Shown here: piece after piece, positions 33,222 to 33,274 of the stretch
How positions within the stretch are numbered: position 1 is the first letter of the stretch
Layout: each line of letters opens with the position of its first letter
Origin: Lachnospiraceae bacterium
GTDB taxonomy: Bacteria; Bacillota; Clostridia; Lachnospirales; Lachnospiraceae
Assembly: GCA_910573755.1 (NCBI GenBank)
Contig: CAJTBO010000040.1
Location: 1-33,274 of the forward strand
Length of the DNA: 33,274 nucleotides
Direction of reading: 5' to 3'
Position numbers and translations under genes: made by a program
The notes under the pieces: generated by a model
Told to the model about the DNA's origin: nothing
The model's input: the letters and a program-made list of their open reading frames with translations, nothing else
The model's database searches: none

Positions 33222-33274
33222 ATTTCTCTGTATAGCGTAATGGGAACTTTTTTGAAGTAATAAAAATATTTTTA

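Noticed and set aside
33141-33274. tmRNA (ssrA) gene start
   Set aside because: I could not find the expected 5' acceptor-stem region in the last 134 bp, so I only note a promoter and a hairpin.

Overview
The window reads as chromosomal DNA of a gut-type Clostridia, most likely a member of the Lachnospiraceae. The signs are strong AGGAGG-type ribosome binding sites, moderate GC with GC-rich codons in the genes and AT-rich promoters, a glycolytic block in the order gap-pgk-tpiA-gpmI-eno interleaved with small membrane-protein genes, secG-rnr-smpB in series, and a giant two-module 2-hydroxyacyl-CoA dehydratase activase. The family assignment is inference from gene content. I found no tRNA, rRNA, CRISPR array, transposase or integrase.

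Layout. 1-2836: an ABC exporter of the lantibiotic-immunity type (ATPase plus two permeases), with a MerR-like dyad promoter upstream. 2840-7235: the activase gene on the minus strand with a clear sigma-A promoter. 7341-9940: a plus-strand group encoding a rhomboid-like membrane protein with a zinc ribbon, a sigma-70-like protein lacking promoter-recognition regions, and an unknown protein, followed by a promoter-terminator pair that could make a ~105-nt RNA. 9948-11266: an 86-bp repeat pair and a minus-strand ankyrin-repeat gene whose promoter lies inside a perfect 19-bp inverted repeat. 11397-13305: a PHP-family phosphatase and a putative C39-like cysteine peptidase. 13403-25988: the glycolytic block, with a DUF3592-like protein, paired half-size ChrA transporters, a DUF2339-like membrane protein and a zinc-ribbon/SH3 protein between its genes. 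26228-30227: a VWA protein, a MoxR-type AAA ATPase and a leucine-rich-repeat protein in series. 30259-33274: secG, rnr, smpB.

Most interesting signal. Five copies of a structured leader element lie directly upstream of three genes: two in tandem before the C39-like gene, two in tandem before pgk, and one diverged copy before tpiA. Each has a 5' ACAG, a long hairpin whose stem sequences differ completely between loci but stay paired, a similar apical core (A/U)CGGAYGCA...GCGG, then GGAACUG and the Shine-Dalgarno. Changing stems around a similar core look like a cis-regulatory RNA. I cannot name it and may simply not recognise a known family.

Other notable points: a perfect 14-bp hairpin that buries the eno Shine-Dalgarno; an enolase with an in-frame ~41-residue Cys-containing insertion beside its catalytic loop; an RNase R without its N-terminal helix-turn-helix domain; and several tandem intergenic repeats.
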